A stretch of 6,739 nucleotides of DNA from an uncultured Ruminococcus sp. (GTDB taxonomy: Bacteria > Bacillota_A > Clostridia > Oscillospirales > Ruminococcaceae): NCBI GenBank assembly GCA_902782875.1, contig CACZPE010000098.1, positions 1 to 6,739 on the forward strand, in the 5' to 3' direction. The notes under the pieces were generated by a model. That model was not told the DNA's origin. It did no database searches and saw only the letters and a program-made list of their open reading frames with translations. Below, in pieces: positions 6,062-6,739 of the stretch; the stretch's first letter is position 1; the number at the start of each line of letters is the position of its first letter. The translations under genes were made by a program, and so were the position numbers.

Positions 6062-6131
6062 AGTATCAAAGGACCGTTATACTTGCTGACGGTTTATGAC
6101 ACATCATTTATGATAAAAAGGGGGACCAGAA

Positions 6132-6739
6132 ATGAAACTATCAAAAATAGCAGCAGCAGCGGCTGCGGCAGTGATGGCAGCATCGATGGCAGGAGAGTTC
6201 TCCGTGCCTGTAGCGGCTATTGAAAAAAGCGCATGGCCTACTCCCATATCAGATGTACAGGGGAACAAAGAGGTCGAGAACTTCAAGAAGCAGAAACCGA
6301 AGATTTCCGAAAAGAACAACGAATATGACAGCTGGAGATACTATTCCTACAGATATGACAGGAGCATCTCGTGGACTTCTGTCGATCATGCACTGCTCTA
6401 TTATGTGTATAAGAAGGAAGCAGGGGAAAAGACCTTTACCCTTGTTGAGAAGACTCTGGATAACTTCATTTTCGTGCCCAACGAGAACGCATCCTATAAG
6501 GTAAGGGCAGTCAGCTATGATTATTCCGACAAGATAGTGCTCGGTGCGCTTTCCGATGAATACAAGGTGAAGAAGAAAAAGGCCGAGCCTGTATACGACT
6601 ATTATGAAGAAGAACTGGTGGAAGAATCGGGAGCAGTAGACAGCTATGTCGGCAATTCCGGTGCCAGATCATATAAATCCGCGACCTATGCAACTTCGCA
6701 GAGCGCGGTGGTTGGCGTTCCCTATCGCCCCTATCCCGA
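6132..6739 (+). CDS. Secreted protein with fibronectin-III-like domain, 3' end beyond the window
   Basis: The frame is open from the ATG at 6132 to the window edge (202 codons and 2 bases). GGGGGA (6120-6125) lies 6 bases upstream as ribosome site. The N-terminus is a signal peptide: MKLSK, an alanine-rich hydrophobic core, and a likely signal peptidase I site after SVPVAA (about residue 29), so the product is exported. Residues about 78-147 look like a fibronectin type III domain, with SWTSVDHALLYYVYKK, then YKVRAVSYD and a closing LSDEYKVKKKK. An acidic, Tyr- and Ser-rich low-complexity segment follows (about 151-195). There is no lipobox, sortase or cohesin/dockerin signal in the visible part. 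Ruminococcus-type bacteria have many exported proteins built this way, and a downstream enzymatic or von Willebrand A-type domain is possible, but nothing visible decides this. Confidence 0.85.
   Translation, partial: MKLSKIAAAAAAAVMAASMAGEFSVPVAAIEKSAWPTPISDVQGNKEVENFKKQKPKISEKNNEYDSWRYYSYRYDRSISWTSVDHALLYYVYKKEAGEKTFTLVEKTLDNFIFVPNENASYKVRAVSYDYSDKIVLGALSDEYKVKKKKAEPVYDYYEEELVEESGAVDSYVGNSGARSYKSATYATSQSAVVGVPYRPYP

Noticed and set aside
6150..6195. GCA/GCG-rich stretch as a microsatellite repeat
   Set aside because: It encodes the alanine-rich hydrophobic core of a signal peptide and needs no other explanation.

Overview
The window looks like chromosomal DNA from an anaerobic Firmicute of the Ruminococcus / Oscillospiraceae type. 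This is inferred from the gene families (a membrane protein resembling the DUF6106 family, a short clostridial-type CobU, a zinc-ribbon membrane protein), the balanced base composition with frequent ATA and AGA codons, and strong GGAG-type ribosome binding sites. All recognisable genes lie on the + strand. No tRNA, rRNA, CRISPR array or mobile element was seen.

Region 1 (1-2664) is housekeeping. It holds the 3' four-fifths of alaS (alanyl-tRNA synthetase), then a small membrane protein with a C-terminal zinc ribbon only 22 bases downstream. A strong intrinsic terminator closes this unit.

Region 2 (about 2676-5973) is a compact, probably co-transcribed corrinoid-salvage cluster. In order it holds a two-helix membrane protein resembling DUF6106, a FecE/BtuD-type ABC importer ATPase with a C-terminal extension of about 100 residues, CobS (cobalamin synthase), a short CobU-like P-loop protein, and a GNAT acetyltransferase. 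Two junctions are 4-base ATGA overlaps, and the ATPase-cobS gap is 9 bases. The likely theme is import of cobinamide or cobalamin (ATPase), activation of the nucleotide-loop precursor (CobU) and joining to the lower ligand (CobS). The permease, binding protein, cobT and cobC are not in the window. A 96-base gap between cobS and cobU carries a 14-bp direct repeat with a 21-bp period. The first gene of this region has an unusual translation-initiation region: a perfect 8-bp hairpin sits between a strong Shine-Dalgarno sequence and the start codon, and would bring them to normal spacing.

Region 3 (5974-6739) has a weak possible terminator, a likely sigma-70-type promoter with a leader of roughly 75 bases, and the 5' part of a secreted protein. 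That protein has a signal peptide and a fibronectin-III-like domain, and it runs off the right edge.

Nothing here is clearly a new defence or mobile system. The points most worth a second look are the hairpin-spaced start site, the ATPase extension, the short CobU without the usual guanylylation motif, and the spaced direct repeat.
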